Assembly (NCBI GenBank): GCA_019118885.1
Contig: DWYB01000024.1
Coordinates: 1-64,000 of the forward strand
Length of the DNA: 64,000 nt
Source: Candidatus Mediterraneibacter surreyensis
GTDB taxonomy: Bacteria > Bacillota > Clostridia > Lachnospirales > Lachnospiraceae
Direction: 5' to 3'
Part shown: positions 37,442 through 45,682 of the stretch, piece by piece
Layout of the letters: the number at the start of each line of letters is the position of its first letter
Numbering within the stretch: the first letter of the stretch is position 1
The notes under the pieces: generated by a model
Seen by the model: only the letters and a program-made list of their open reading frames with translations
What the model was told of the DNA's origin: nothing
The model's database searches: none
Position numbers and translations under genes: made by a program

Positions 37442-37873
37442 TTAAATTCCGTCGTCAGACCCTTCCTGCACCACCTGTTTGAATTCGTATTTAATCACCT
37501 GTTCTTTGCCAGTCTCTAACACAGAGTCTACCAGCCCGTCCAGATCATCCATGAATTTTCTTGACATTACGATCTCTACGAGCATCGGAAGATTCGTACC
37601 GGAAACGATACGGATGTTTTCCTTATCACGTCCGAGCTGAGCCGCGACATTAAAAGGCGTTCCTCCCATAAGATCTGTAAATATTATGATTCCTTCACAG
37701 TCTTTAAGATCATCTATTGCTTTTGTGATCTCCTTTGTCAGATCCTCAGTACTATAAGTCGGCAAAAAATCCACAGCGCGGTAAGCTTCCTGCTCTCCGG
37801 CAATAAGATTTACGGAACTCGTGATTCCAGTGCCGAAATTTGCATGTCCTGTAACTATTAACCCAATCATCAT
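37442..37873 (-). CDS. agaF: PTS mannose-family EIIA component
   Basis: 143-residue EIIA of the mannose/sorbose/GalNAc type; the phosphorylated His is His10 in IGLIVTGHANFG, and the dimer-interface motif FTDLMGGTPFNVAA is present. It receives phosphate from HPr and passes it to EIIB (40597). Starts with two ATG codons. The gene is separated from EIID by the unknown membrane protein; symbol agaF is assigned by context. Confidence 0.9.
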   Translation of the reverse strand: MMIGLIVTGHANFGTGITSSVNLIAGEQEAYRAVDFLPTYSTEDLTKEITKAIDDLKDCEGIIIFTDLMGGTPFNVAAQLGRDKENIRIVSGTNLPMLVEIVMSRKFMDDLDGLVDSVLETGKEQVIKYEFKQVVQEGSDDGI

Positions 37874-37929
37874 ATCTCTCCTGTTCTTAACTGTTTAATG
37901 CCTGCATTTGCAGAGCATGTCTCATAATC

Positions 37930-38580
37930 TCATACATCTGCTTCGCTCAGATATTTTTCAACAACAGGCATATAAACTGCCTTTGGATGAAAACAGGATT
38001 TTGCACTCTGCATATATATAAGTGCATTTGTATTATCCCCCAGATAGGAATACTGTTTTGCAACCATAAACAGTATTACGCCCAGCGCAAACCCATAATA
38101 AAGTTTTGAATTAACGTCCTCAACCATCTTGTCGATCAGATCGCTCTTTTTATCCATCATTACCGAATAAGACTCCTCATTATAACGGATAAATTTTTCA
38201 TCGCCGGTCTTTCTTATCGCCTCCAGCAGCCAGTCGGCATATTTCCTGTTTCCTTTAATCAGGAATGTGTGAAAATACGTCTCCAGAAAACTTTTTTTAT
38301 CCGCCGGATCCGTATATTCCGTTTCGATCATATGGCGAAGCATTTCCTCAAACTTGTCTTCGTCCCGGGTAATATAGTATACCCTCAGCTTATACAGATC
38401 GCAGACATACTGGCCCAGAAGTCTGCGTGTCATCGACATATCCGCGATCCTCTCCACCATCTCACTGTCTTTCTTTTCAAGGCCTGTGTTCAGGCTGCGG
38501 AGCTGAAAACTCTTCATCCCCTGGAAAATCAAATATCCAATCAGCGCTATTGCTGCAATAAAAATTGTGATCGTACTCAA
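37930..38580 (-). CDS. Membrane-anchored unknown protein within the PTS operon
   Basis: About 216 residues, no family recognised. It has one N-terminal TM (FLSTITIFIAAIALIGYLIF) and a helical cytoplasmic domain rich in Tyr, Lys and Glu, with a second weakly hydrophobic helix near residues 160-180 (YYGFALGVILFMVAKQY) and repeat-like helix pairs that recall TPR solenoids. Start is uncertain: a TTG at 38580 with AGGTGG is my choice, while a GTG at 38640 lies in a strong hairpin. Placed between EIID and EIIA, so probably co-expressed with the transporter. Function unknown. Confidence 0.7.
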   Translation of the reverse strand: MSTITIFIAAIALIGYLIFQGMKSFQLRSLNTGLEKKDSEMVERIADMSMTRRLLGQYVCDLYKLRVYYITRDEDKFEEMLRHMIETEYTDPADKKSFLETYFHTFLIKGNRKYADWLLEAIRKTGDEKFIRYNEESYSVMMDKKSDLIDKMVEDVNSKLYYGFALGVILFMVAKQYSYLGDNTNALIYMQSAKSCFHPKAVYMPVVEKYLSEADV

Positions 38581-38721
38581 AAAGCCACCTGATTTCTCTC
38601 TGTAATAATATGAGGGGGGGATTAAAATCCCTCCCCTCACTGTTTTCGGCCCTCAGGCCGGTTTTGTTCATTTCAGGAAAATCTGCACTACGCTGACTTT
38701 CCATCCCATACCTGCCAAAAA

Positions 38722-39723
38722 TTATTCAGGCATATTTACTTCAACGCCGGAATCCTGCAGTTCATTAACCACCGAATCCAGTGCGTCCCAAGCTTCCTGA
38801 CCGGACTTTTCAGCCGGAGCAGGCTCAGGATACTCATACCACTCTACAAGCGGTGTATATCCGCCCGGAATTGTATTTCCGTCAGCATCCATAGCCTGTG
38901 AGTTACCTGTCCAGATACCGAACGCACATCCTACGATACCTACCACAAGGATAAGGATGATACATCTTACCGGTGTCCAGCCCTTCTTGATCAGAGCGTA
39001 GATTCCGAGTGTGATCAGCAGCGGAATCAGCTTAGGCAGTACGCCGTCCAGCAGTTCCTGAATATTGATCTGTGTTTCACCTACGATCATACGTACTGTT
39101 GTAGAGCCGTAGTTTGCGATCAGACCGCCTACTACGAAAATTCCAAGGATACTTGCAGCACGTGTAAACTCTTTCGCGTTTGACGTCAGCAGAGTAACCG
39201 CTTTAGTTCCAAGTCCGTAAGACCAGTACATAAGTCCGAAACGAACTACAAACTGAACTACGTTGAAGATGATCAGGAACAGGATCGCACCGATAATCTG
39301 GCCTTCCATAGCCATATTCGCAGTAAGACCTGCCGTGATCGGAACAAGTGTCAGCCAGAACAGCGCGTCACCGATACCGCCGAGAGGACCCGCCGCAGAA
39401 ATACGTACGGAACGGATCGTCTTCGTATCAGCTTTGTTCTGCTCCAGTGAGAGAACAATACCCATTACAAATGTTACAAGGAACGGGTGCGTGTTCAGGA
39501 AATCAAGGTTGTGAGCCATAGAAGCTTTCAGGTCTTCTTTGTTCGTATGTATCTTCTGAAGACCCGGCAGCATGGACCACAGCCATCCACAAGCCTGCAT
39601 TCTCTCATAGTTGAAAGATGCCTGTAAGAAACAGGACAGCCATACCATTTTGTTTAACGTCTTATTATCCAGCTTCGGAGCCGGAGTCAGATCCTGATAT
39701 CTATCCGGAATATTATATGCCAT
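38722..39723 (-). CDS. agaD: PTS mannose-family EIID component
   Basis: 333-residue membrane subunit that with EIIC forms the sugar channel. Family motifs: QASFNYERMQACGW, HPFLVTFVMGIVLSLEQ and GPLGGIGDALFWLTL. Start ATG 39723 uses GGAGGTGA inside the last codons of EIIC, overlapping it by 11 bp. An unusual C-terminal extension of about 50 residues, rich in Pro, Glu and Trp, follows the last TM. Sugar specificity (GalNAc/galactosamine) is inferred from agaS and nagA. Confidence 0.92.
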   Translation of the reverse strand: MAYNIPDRYQDLTPAPKLDNKTLNKMVWLSCFLQASFNYERMQACGWLWSMLPGLQKIHTNKEDLKASMAHNLDFLNTHPFLVTFVMGIVLSLEQNKADTKTIRSVRISAAGPLGGIGDALFWLTLVPITAGLTANMAMEGQIIGAILFLIIFNVVQFVVRFGLMYWSYGLGTKAVTLLTSNAKEFTRAASILGIFVVGGLIANYGSTTVRMIVGETQINIQELLDGVLPKLIPLLITLGIYALIKKGWTPVRCIILILVVGIVGCAFGIWTGNSQAMDADGNTIPGGYTPLVEWYEYPEPAPAEKSGQEAWDALDSVVNELQDSGVEVNMPE

Positions 39724-40543
39724 CCTCGTCACCTCCTACATAACCGGCACCTGCGCCTGCATTCTGTTTGATCTTCGTCTGTGTCGTGAAGTCGTAGATT
39801 GCTATAGCAGCACCTACAAATGCACAGAGGATCAGAGTTGCTCCGGATGTAGCCGCATTAGCGCTGCAAAGCAGTGACATTGCGAATCCAGCCAGAAGGA
39901 ATCCCCACATCTCTCCGGACATCATAACCTTCATAAGGATTGCAAATCCAACGAACTTCATTGCTCCGCCGGCTGCGTCCAGACCTGCCATTACCCATGA
40001 GAACTGGTAAGAGAAGTCCTGAAGAGCGTTACCAAGAGCGGAACCGCCGTACAGACCTGCTACTGCAAGGACACCGAACAGACATCCGAGTACTCCCATT
40101 TCGAGGAAGTTGATATTACGGATACCTTTTACGTCTGCGTTCTCCGCACACTTGTCAGCCCTGGCCATCATACCTGACATAAATGTAAATGTCAGAGTAA
40201 CTGCGTACTGTCCGAATACTGCGAACGGAATAGCAAGACCAAGCGCTGCGCCGACGCCGTCTGCGGTCGCCTCCATATTAAGTGATACCGCGAAGATCGT
40301 TGCCATGATACCTCCGAGGATAGCATTTGGCGGCTGAGCTCCACCGATCGGCATACTTCCGATCTGGATGAGCTGGTATGCACCACCAACTACGATACCA
40401 AGCTCAAAGTTACCGAGGATAGCACCGATAATCGGGCAGGTAACGATAGGCTGGTACAGAGACTCTAAAAAGCTGAACTGGTCGATACCCATGATAAAGG
40501 CTACTACAAAGACCAGAATTGCCTGGATAATTGAAATCTCCAT
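39713..40543 (-). CDS. agaW: PTS mannose/sorbose-family EIIC component
   Basis: 276-residue polytopic subunit with the family stretches MGIDQFSFLESLYQPIVTCP, IQIGSMPIGGAQPPNA and GMMARADKCAE. It forms the translocation path together with EIID. ATG 40543 follows AGGAAAGGAG. The last residues GDEDGI double as the ribosome binding site of EIID. agaW by context. Confidence 0.92.
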   Translation of the reverse strand: MEISIIQAILVFVVAFIMGIDQFSFLESLYQPIVTCPIIGAILGNFELGIVVGGAYQLIQIGSMPIGGAQPPNAILGGIMATIFAVSLNMEATADGVGAALGLAIPFAVFGQYAVTLTFTFMSGMMARADKCAENADVKGIRNINFLEMGVLGCLFGVLAVAGLYGGSALGNALQDFSYQFSWVMAGLDAAGGAMKFVGFAILMKVMMSGEMWGFLLAGFAMSLLCSANAATSGATLILCAFVGAAIAIYDFTTQTKIKQNAGAGAGYVGGDEDGI

Positions 40544-40596
40544 GTCTACTCCTTTCCTGTTTAACTAATAAAACCCTTTAACTAATAAAACATTTT

Positions 40597-41073
40597 TTAC
40601 TTGAACAATTTGTCGATGCTTTCGGACGGTGTATCCGGAACACGTTTGATCTCGAGTTCCACACCCAGCTCCTGCAGCTTCTTGAATGCCGCAACATCGT
40701 CATCGTCCACGGCAACTGATGTTGCCACCTGACGCTTACCTTCAGACATGTGCATATTTCCGATATTTACTTTCTTGATCGGAACTCCGCCCTCGACAAG
40801 CTTAAGCACATCCTGTGGTGTTTCGCAGATAATTGCAATATGCTGATTTGCAGAAGCTTTGTGGATGATATTGATCGTCTTTTCGAGAGTGAAGAATCTT
40901 GTCTGTGCATATGACGGCGCAGCCATATTCATCAAACTCTGGCGGAACTCATCCCCGGCAACTTCATCGTTGGCGACAAGCAGAAGGTTTGCCCCTACCA
41001 CACCACACCACTGTGTTGCCACCTGACCGTGAATCAGCCGATTGTCAATTCTCGTCAACCGAATATCTGGCAT
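40597..41073 (-). CDS. agaV: PTS mannose-family EIIB component
   Basis: 158 residues; phospho-acceptor His15 in RIDNRLIHGQVATQW. Takes phosphate from EIIA His10 and gives it to the incoming sugar at C6. First gene of the operon EIIB-EIIC-EIID-unknown-EIIA-agaS-yajC. RBS AAAGGGGG. Confidence 0.93.
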   Translation of the reverse strand: MPDIRLTRIDNRLIHGQVATQWCGVVGANLLLVANDEVAGDEFRQSLMNMAAPSYAQTRFFTLEKTINIIHKASANQHIAIICETPQDVLKLVEGGVPIKKVNIGNMHMSEGKRQVATSVAVDDDDVAAFKKLQELGVELEIKRVPDTPSESIDKLFK

Positions 41074-41194
41074 ACTCGCATCCCCCTTTCTTTAAATATT
41101 TAGCATTCAGCGGACAGTTCAAAGCCCCTTTCCTCATGCTGTTCAACAAACCCTTTCCCAAACAACCGGGAAGTAAAATCTGCTTACATAGATT

Positions 41195-41203
41195 ATTATA
41201 GCA
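41195..41203 (-). promoter_or_regulatory. Extended -10 promoter of the PTS operon
   Basis: TGCTATAAT on the minus strand (41203-41195), about 120 bp ahead of EIIB. No -35 match, consistent with an activator-dependent promoter. Just upstream, three TGCA-containing boxes (ATGCAAG, ATGCATAA, TGCAAACTAAT, 41212-41255) are candidate regulator sites. The rest of the 41074-41415 gap holds the hairpin below. Confidence 0.5.
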
Positions 41204-41317
41204 GAATTTAACTTTATTAGTTTGCACTTTTTATGCATCCTCTTGCATTTTTGGTTATATAATTTTAATAAAAAAGTTATCGATTTTTCACAACTTTCTT
41301 GCAAATGTAACAACTCG

Positions 41318-41362
41318 CTCCCTCTCTGCCGGCTTTCCAGACCACTTTCGACAGAGAGGGAG
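41318..41362. terminator. Hairpin after the collagen-like gene
   Basis: CTCCCTCTCTG (41318-41328) and CAGAGAGGGAG (41352-41362), 11-bp perfect stem, 23-nt loop. No good T-run on either side, so efficiency is doubtful. Confidence 0.5.
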
Positions 41363-41415
41363 TAATACAGCATATGATATCCTTAAAAAATTATGATATC
41401 AGTTACATTTCATAT

Positions 41416-42705
41416 TCAGTCGATTTCACCGATCTTCTGAACAGTCAAATTGATCGCACTGTAGAAGAAGTTTCCGCCCTGACTGATCATCTCCAGTACA
41501 TTCGGAACTGTATCCACCTGTATGATCTGTGAAAACGCCACGTTGGCCGCCTCCGATGAAGTGTGGAACGTATGCTGCACCACAGTACCTGACACCTGAC
41601 TTCCCTGCTGCTGCAGATACAAAAGAACAGTAAGCGGAAAATCCGCTTTTTTCGCCGGTGACAGCGTTCCATGGAATGTCACGAAATAAAATCCCGGCTG
41701 GCTGATCACAACATCTGTACTATTATCAGCATGGCTTATGGCTGTACCATTCGTCACACCGTTCCGGTCAAAGACCAGCTTGCCGCCGGCAGTTCCCTGC
41801 TGAGGCGGATTTGAGAAAGTTGAGAGCAGCTGTAAAGTCCTGTCACATTCTTCGCAGGTACCTGTATCGCCTTTCGGGATCACAAAATCAAACACTGCAC
41901 TATTCTCATCTCCGCTGTTCGTTACTGCCGCCGCAGTTCCCGGCTCACCCGTGGTCACTGTGCCGACACGTATAGTCGCCGCAGTTCCTGCAGCACCGTC
42001 CTCACCGTCTTCCCCATCCGATCCTGTCGGACCTGTCGGTCCTGTCGGTCCTGTTGCTCCTGTCGGGCCTGTTGCTCCACTCGGGCCGGTTGGGCCGGTT
42101 GCTCCGCTCGGACCTGTTGCCCCGCTCGGGCCCGTTGCTCCTGTCGGACCTGTTGCCCCGCTCGGACCTGTTGCTCCACTCGGGCCCGTTGCTCCACTCG
42201 GACCTGTTGCTCCTGTCGGCCCCGTTGCTCCACTCGGGCCTGTTGCCCCGCTCGGGCCTGTTGCTCCTGTCGGACCTGTTGCTCCGCTTGGACCGGTCGC
42301 TCCCGTCGGGCCGGTCGGGCCACTCGGGCCTGTTGCCCCCGTCGGACCTGTTGTTCCTGTCGGACCGGTAGGTCCTGTCGGGCCTGTCGCTCCTTCTCCG
42401 GGACCGGTTGCTCCTGTTGGGCCTGTTGCTCCTGTTGGGCCCGTTGCTCCCGTTGGGCCTGTTGCCCCCGTTGGGCCTGTTGCTCCACTCGGTCCAGTCG
42501 CTCCCGTCGGGCCCGTTGCTCCTGTCGGACCAGTTACGCCGGTACAGCAGCACGGCCGCGGCGGACACGGACGGTACCCAAACGGCGTCCAGCCGCAGCG
42601 TTCCTGACTCTGTGCCGCGCTGTCATTATCCTGACAGTCTCTCGACTGCTTCTGTATCTCATCAGACTTTGCTTCATCTGCCGCTTTTTTTCTAAACCAT
42701 ATCAT
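41416..42705 (-). CDS. Collagen-like repeat protein (BclA-type, probable spore surface)
   Basis: 429 residues. N-terminus is charged with a Cys cluster (Cys24, 37, 47, 52-54). Residues about 56-240 are Gly-X-Y triplets, nearly all GPT, GAT or GPS, with one break (GPGEG, about 101-105), followed by [10 protein letters not shown]. The C-terminal domain (about 245-429) resembles the BclA/C1q-like trimeric head with [18 protein letters not shown] and [14 protein letters not shown]. Thr in GPT/GAT triplets is the known O-glycosylation site in exosporium collagens, and a glycosyltransferase gene lies directly upstream. RBS AAAGGAGG. Sporulation expression is inferred. Confidence 0.88.
   Translation of the reverse strand: MIWFRKKAADEAKSDEIQKQSRDCQDNDSAAQSQERCGWTPFGYRPCPPRPCCCTGVTGPTGATGPTGATGPSGATGPTGATGPTGATGPTGATGPTGATGPGEGATGPTGPTGPTGTTGPTGATGPSGPTGPTGATGPSGATGPTGATGPSGATGPSGATGPTGATGPSGATGPSGATGPSGATGPTGATGPSGATGPSGATGPTGPSGATGPTGATGPTGPTGPTGSDGEDGEDGAAGTAATIRVGTVTTGEPGTAAAVTNSGDENSAVFDFVIPKGDTGTCEECDRTLQLLSTFSNPPQQGTAGGKLVFDRNGVTNGTAISHADNSTDVVISQPGFYFVTFHGTLSPAKKADFPLTVLLYLQQQGSQVSGTVVQHTFHTSSEAANVAFSQIIQVDTVPNVLEMISQGGNFFYSAINLTVQKIGEID
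42010..42540. repeat. Short tandem repeats encoding Gly-X-Y triplets
   Basis: A continuous array of 9- and 18-bp imperfect repeats (units such as GGTCCTGTT and GCTCCACTCGG on the plus strand). It is low-complexity enough to leave long open frames on other frames and strands. Third positions vary widely while the encoded GPT/GAT pattern is kept, so selection is on the protein. Likely prone to length variation between strains. Confidence 0.85.
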
Positions 42706-42783
42706 AATTGCAAACCTCCTTTCATAATCAATATATGTTGGGAGTTATTTTTTTGTTTGCATTGATGATATCCGAACGTAGTT

Positions 42784-43860
42784 TTACTCAGCCTTCTGCT
42801 CAAAATATTTTTTATTGCTGAGATAATACGGCGACTCGGGTTTAAAACTGCCCGCCAGTTCATTATACCTTTCTGCCTCTTTCTGATCCCCAAGCCTGTC
42901 ATAACAGACGCACAGACTGACGGCAGGCAGAAAGCCATAACAGTCCTCTTCTACAAACGCTCCTGTCTCGGGCGCCTTTTTTGCATTCAGCGCCTGCTTA
43001 TACCAGAAGACCGCCTGTTCATACTTCTCTCTATCCAGAAAATGTCTTCCCAGATCGCAGCACACCTCGCCGCGGGGTATGTCATACTCAAAAGCGCACA
43101 GTAAAGAATGAAGGGCTTTCTGTTCTTCACCCATGCCATAATAGCAGACTGCCAACTGACGCGCCGCGTCAATTTTATTTTCTTTCCAGCCGTCCGGACG
43201 TGCAAGGAACCTGTTTAAAATTTCGGCGCCTTTATCATACTTCTCGTGGAACATCAGCTCTCTCCCATAATAATAGAGTGCTCTGCTGTCAAAATATTCC
43301 CCGCTTTTCTCCATCTTTTCGTAAATCCTGAGATTTCTCTCTCCGCCGCCTTCTTTTACTCTCAGCTTTCTGTGCTCTACCGGTATATCCGAATAATATA
43401 TTTTTCCTGACGGCTGTATCACTTCATGCACTTTCCCCCTAAAGAGAAATCCTGCGTCCTTTTTCACAATTCTTTCTCTATAATAGAAAAATGAAGCTTT
43501 GCCGTTTTCATCAAATGCAGTGATATACGGCATCATGATCACATCTTCATCGGAAATCCGCTCTTTCATCTCCATAAATTTACCGGCCTCTTCCGCAGGA
43601 ATCACATCGTCCGCATCCAGCCACATCAGATAGCTCATCCGCCCTTTTTCAAAAGCATAATTTCTTGCGGCCGCGAAGTCGTCAATCCATACAAAATCAT
43701 AGATCTTGTCTGTATACGCAGCCGCCACTTCCTTTGTCCTGTCCCTTGAGCCTGTATCTACTATTATAATTTCATCCACGAGTTTCCTCACACTATCCAG
43801 ACATCTTCCCAGAACTTCTTCCTCATCCCGCACGATCATACACAGACTGATTGTGATCAT
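42784..43860 (-). CDS. Family 2 glycosyltransferase with TPR-like C-terminus
   Basis: 358 residues. GT-A domain: ISLCMIVRDEEEVLGRCLDS, IIIVDTGSRDRTKEVA, and DXD-like WLDADDVIP. The C-terminal half is helical repeats (ALYYYGRELMFHEKYDKGAEILNRF and similar, about residues 190-350), as in SunS-like and protein-modifying glycosyltransferases. It is 78 bp upstream of the collagen-like gene in the same direction, suggesting that this protein is its acceptor; in Clostridioides difficile a glycosyltransferase gene is similarly linked to a bclA gene. Sugar donor unknown. Confidence 0.88.
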   Translation of the reverse strand: MITISLCMIVRDEEEVLGRCLDSVRKLVDEIIIVDTGSRDRTKEVAAAYTDKIYDFVWIDDFAAARNYAFEKGRMSYLMWLDADDVIPAEEAGKFMEMKERISDEDVIMMPYITAFDENGKASFFYYRERIVKKDAGFLFRGKVHEVIQPSGKIYYSDIPVEHRKLRVKEGGGERNLRIYEKMEKSGEYFDSRALYYYGRELMFHEKYDKGAEILNRFLARPDGWKENKIDAARQLAVCYYGMGEEQKALHSLLCAFEYDIPRGEVCCDLGRHFLDREKYEQAVFWYKQALNAKKAPETGAFVEEDCYGFLPAVSLCVCYDRLGDQKEAERYNELAGSFKPESPYYLSNKKYFEQKAE

Positions 43861-44027
43861 TCAGCTTCACTCTCCGGATTCTATATCGTTTTTCACTATA
43901 TCTCAGTCTATGCAGGAAAATTTCAGGTGTTCATTAATCTATGTGTTCATTACTTTCAGAATCTGCCGCTTGCCGGGCAAATATCCACTCATGCAGGCAT
44001 GGCGGCTGCTTGCCGGGCTTATTGCGC

Positions 44028-44067
44028 AAAAAAGGCAGAGAATTGTTCCTCTCGGGAATTCTCTGCC
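44028..44067 (-). terminator. Terminator of the malic enzyme gene
   Basis: GGCAGAGAATT (44034-44044) pairs with AATTCTCTGCC (44057-44067); a run of T follows on the minus strand. The rest of 43861-44136 shows no gene. Confidence 0.85.
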
Positions 44068-44136
44068 TTCATTTTCAATCTATTCTGTTACTGCCCATAT
44101 ACAACATTTATATACAGACATACGGATAAAAGCAAA

Positions 44137-45309
44137 TTAGATTCTTGCCACTCCGCTCTTTCTTGCAGCCTCAGCTGTTGCCTTTGCCACAGCGTCTTTT
44201 ACACGCGGATCAAATGCTGCCGGAAGGATGTATTCCGGATTCAGTTCTTCGTCGCTTACCAGCCCTGCAATTGCATAAGCTGCTGCAACTTTCATCTCGT
44301 CGTTGATATCAGATGCGCGCACATCCAGAGCTCCGCGGAAGATACCTGGGAAGCAAAGCACGTTATTTACCTGATTCGGGAAATCGCTTCTTCCGGTGGA
44401 TACGACTGCTGCTCCTGCTGCTTTCGCCTCATCCGGGAAGATCTCCGGCGTCGGGTTCGCACACGCGAAGATGATCGGATCTTTTGCCATGCTACGCACC
44501 ATATCCTGTGTCAGTGTGCCCGGTGCGGATACTCCGATAAATACATCAGCGCCTTTGATCACCTCTGCGAGAGTTCCTTTCTCATGGTTAAAGTTTGTGA
44601 TCTTAGCCATCTCTTCCTTGATCGGGTTCAGATAATCTCTTCCCTCATAGATTGCTCCGTGACGGTCTGTCATAATAACGTTTTTAAGACCCATGGACAT
44701 AAGCAGTCTGATAATGGCGATACCTGCAGCGCCTGCGCCGGAAGTTACGATCTTGATATCCTCGATCTTCTTGCCGACAATCTTCAGCGCGTTGATCATA
44801 CCGGCAAGTGTGATCACTGCCGTACCATGCTGGTCATCATGGAATACCGGAATGTCACAGCACTCTTTCAGACGTTTCTCGATCTCAAAACATCTCGGAG
44901 CCGCGATGTCCTCCAGATTAATTCCTCCGAAGCTTCCTGCGAAAAGACTTACGGCTTTTACGATCTCATCTACATCTTTTGATCTGACACAGAGCGGAAT
45001 CGCATCTACATCACCGAACTCTTTAAACAGAACACATTTACCTTCCATAACCGGCATACCGGCTTCCGGTCCGATATCTCCAAGGCCCAGCACTGCTGTT
45101 CCGTCTGTAACGACTGCCACTGTATTCCAGCGTCTTGTCAGATCAAAACTCTTGCTTGGATCTTTCTGTATCTCCAGGCAGGGCTGTGCAACTCCCGGTG
45201 TATAGGCAAGGCTCAGTGCCTCTTTGGAATCCACCGCTGCACGGCTTTTAATCTCGATTTTACCTTTCAGTTCATAGTGCATTTTTAATGATTCTTTTGC
45301 GTAGTCCAT
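44137..45309 (-). CDS. NAD(P)-dependent malic enzyme
   Basis: 390-residue short-form malic enzyme: decarboxylates malate to pyruvate. Catalytic Tyr in AYTPGVAQPC, Lys in GPEAGMPVMEGK, metal-binding FHDDQHGTAV, Rossmann GAGAAGIAIIRLL, and NPTPEIFPDEA. Cofactor cannot be fixed by eye. RBS AACAGGAGG. Divergent from argG with a shared 373-bp AT-rich intergenic region. Confidence 0.93.
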   Translation of the reverse strand: MDYAKESLKMHYELKGKIEIKSRAAVDSKEALSLAYTPGVAQPCLEIQKDPSKSFDLTRRWNTVAVVTDGTAVLGLGDIGPEAGMPVMEGKCVLFKEFGDVDAIPLCVRSKDVDEIVKAVSLFAGSFGGINLEDIAAPRCFEIEKRLKECCDIPVFHDDQHGTAVITLAGMINALKIVGKKIEDIKIVTSGAGAAGIAIIRLLMSMGLKNVIMTDRHGAIYEGRDYLNPIKEEMAKITNFNHEKGTLAEVIKGADVFIGVSAPGTLTQDMVRSMAKDPIIFACANPTPEIFPDEAKAAGAAVVSTGRSDFPNQVNNVLCFPGIFRGALDVRASDINDEMKVAAAYAIAGLVSDEELNPEYILPAAFDPRVKDAVAKATAEAARKSGVARI

Positions 45310-45508
45310 AACTGCCTCCTGTTGTTTATTCTATTGAAAGCATACAAATGTAATCCGATGTACCTTCTGAGGATACAGATATACTTTTGTATTTTATACA
45401 CTCCGCTTATATTATACTTCTTTTTTTGCCATATGGCATTATTTTTTTCAAAACAAACACATTTTTTTGTTTTTTTATGCACATCGCAAGTCAAAATATG
45501 TATTTTTA

Positions 45509-45574
45509 TGCATTTTATCATGCATATATGCATAAATTTTATTTTTATAAATTTCTTCTTGCATAATTATAAGT
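45509..45574. promoter_or_regulatory. Probable arginine-repressor operator region at argG
   Basis: Repeated TGCAT boxes: TTTATGCATTTTATCA, palindrome TGCATATATGCA (45521-45532), and TTGCATAATTATAAG (45559-45573), the last covering the argG -35. TTGCATAAT is shared with the argC promoter (19050-19058 on the minus strand). The rest of the 45310-45682 gap is very AT-rich, with poly-T tracts and no gene. Confidence 0.6.
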
Positions 45575-45587
45575 TCTGGTGTATAGT
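45559..45587 (+). promoter_or_regulatory. Promoter of argG
   Basis: TTGCAT (45559-45564), 17-bp spacer, TATAGT (45582-45587), about 95 bp before the start codon. Confidence 0.7.
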
Positions 45588-45682
45588 AATCTGTAGCTTG
45601 TCACAGCGATAAAATCAACAGAAACCGCTTTCGGAAATTTGGACGGCAAAATTAATAAAAATACATTCAGGAGGATATAAAA

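Noticed and set aside
42010-42540. Regular repeat array that might suggest CRISPR
   Set aside because: Units are 9-18 bp, contiguous, with no unique spacers, and encode Gly-X-Y triplets.
41951-42607. Open frames on the plus strand and other minus frames across the collagen repeat (Pro/Val/Gly-rich, Ser/Asn/Arg-rich or Gln-rich)
   Set aside because: The 9/18-bp repeat keeps all frames open. Only the frame with N-terminal RBS, Gly-X-Y triplets and a folded C-terminal head is credible.
45310-45682. Several short open frames in the malic enzyme/argG gap
   Set aside because: AT-rich regulatory DNA; residue composition is Phe/Ile/Lys noise and the region carries the argG promoter.
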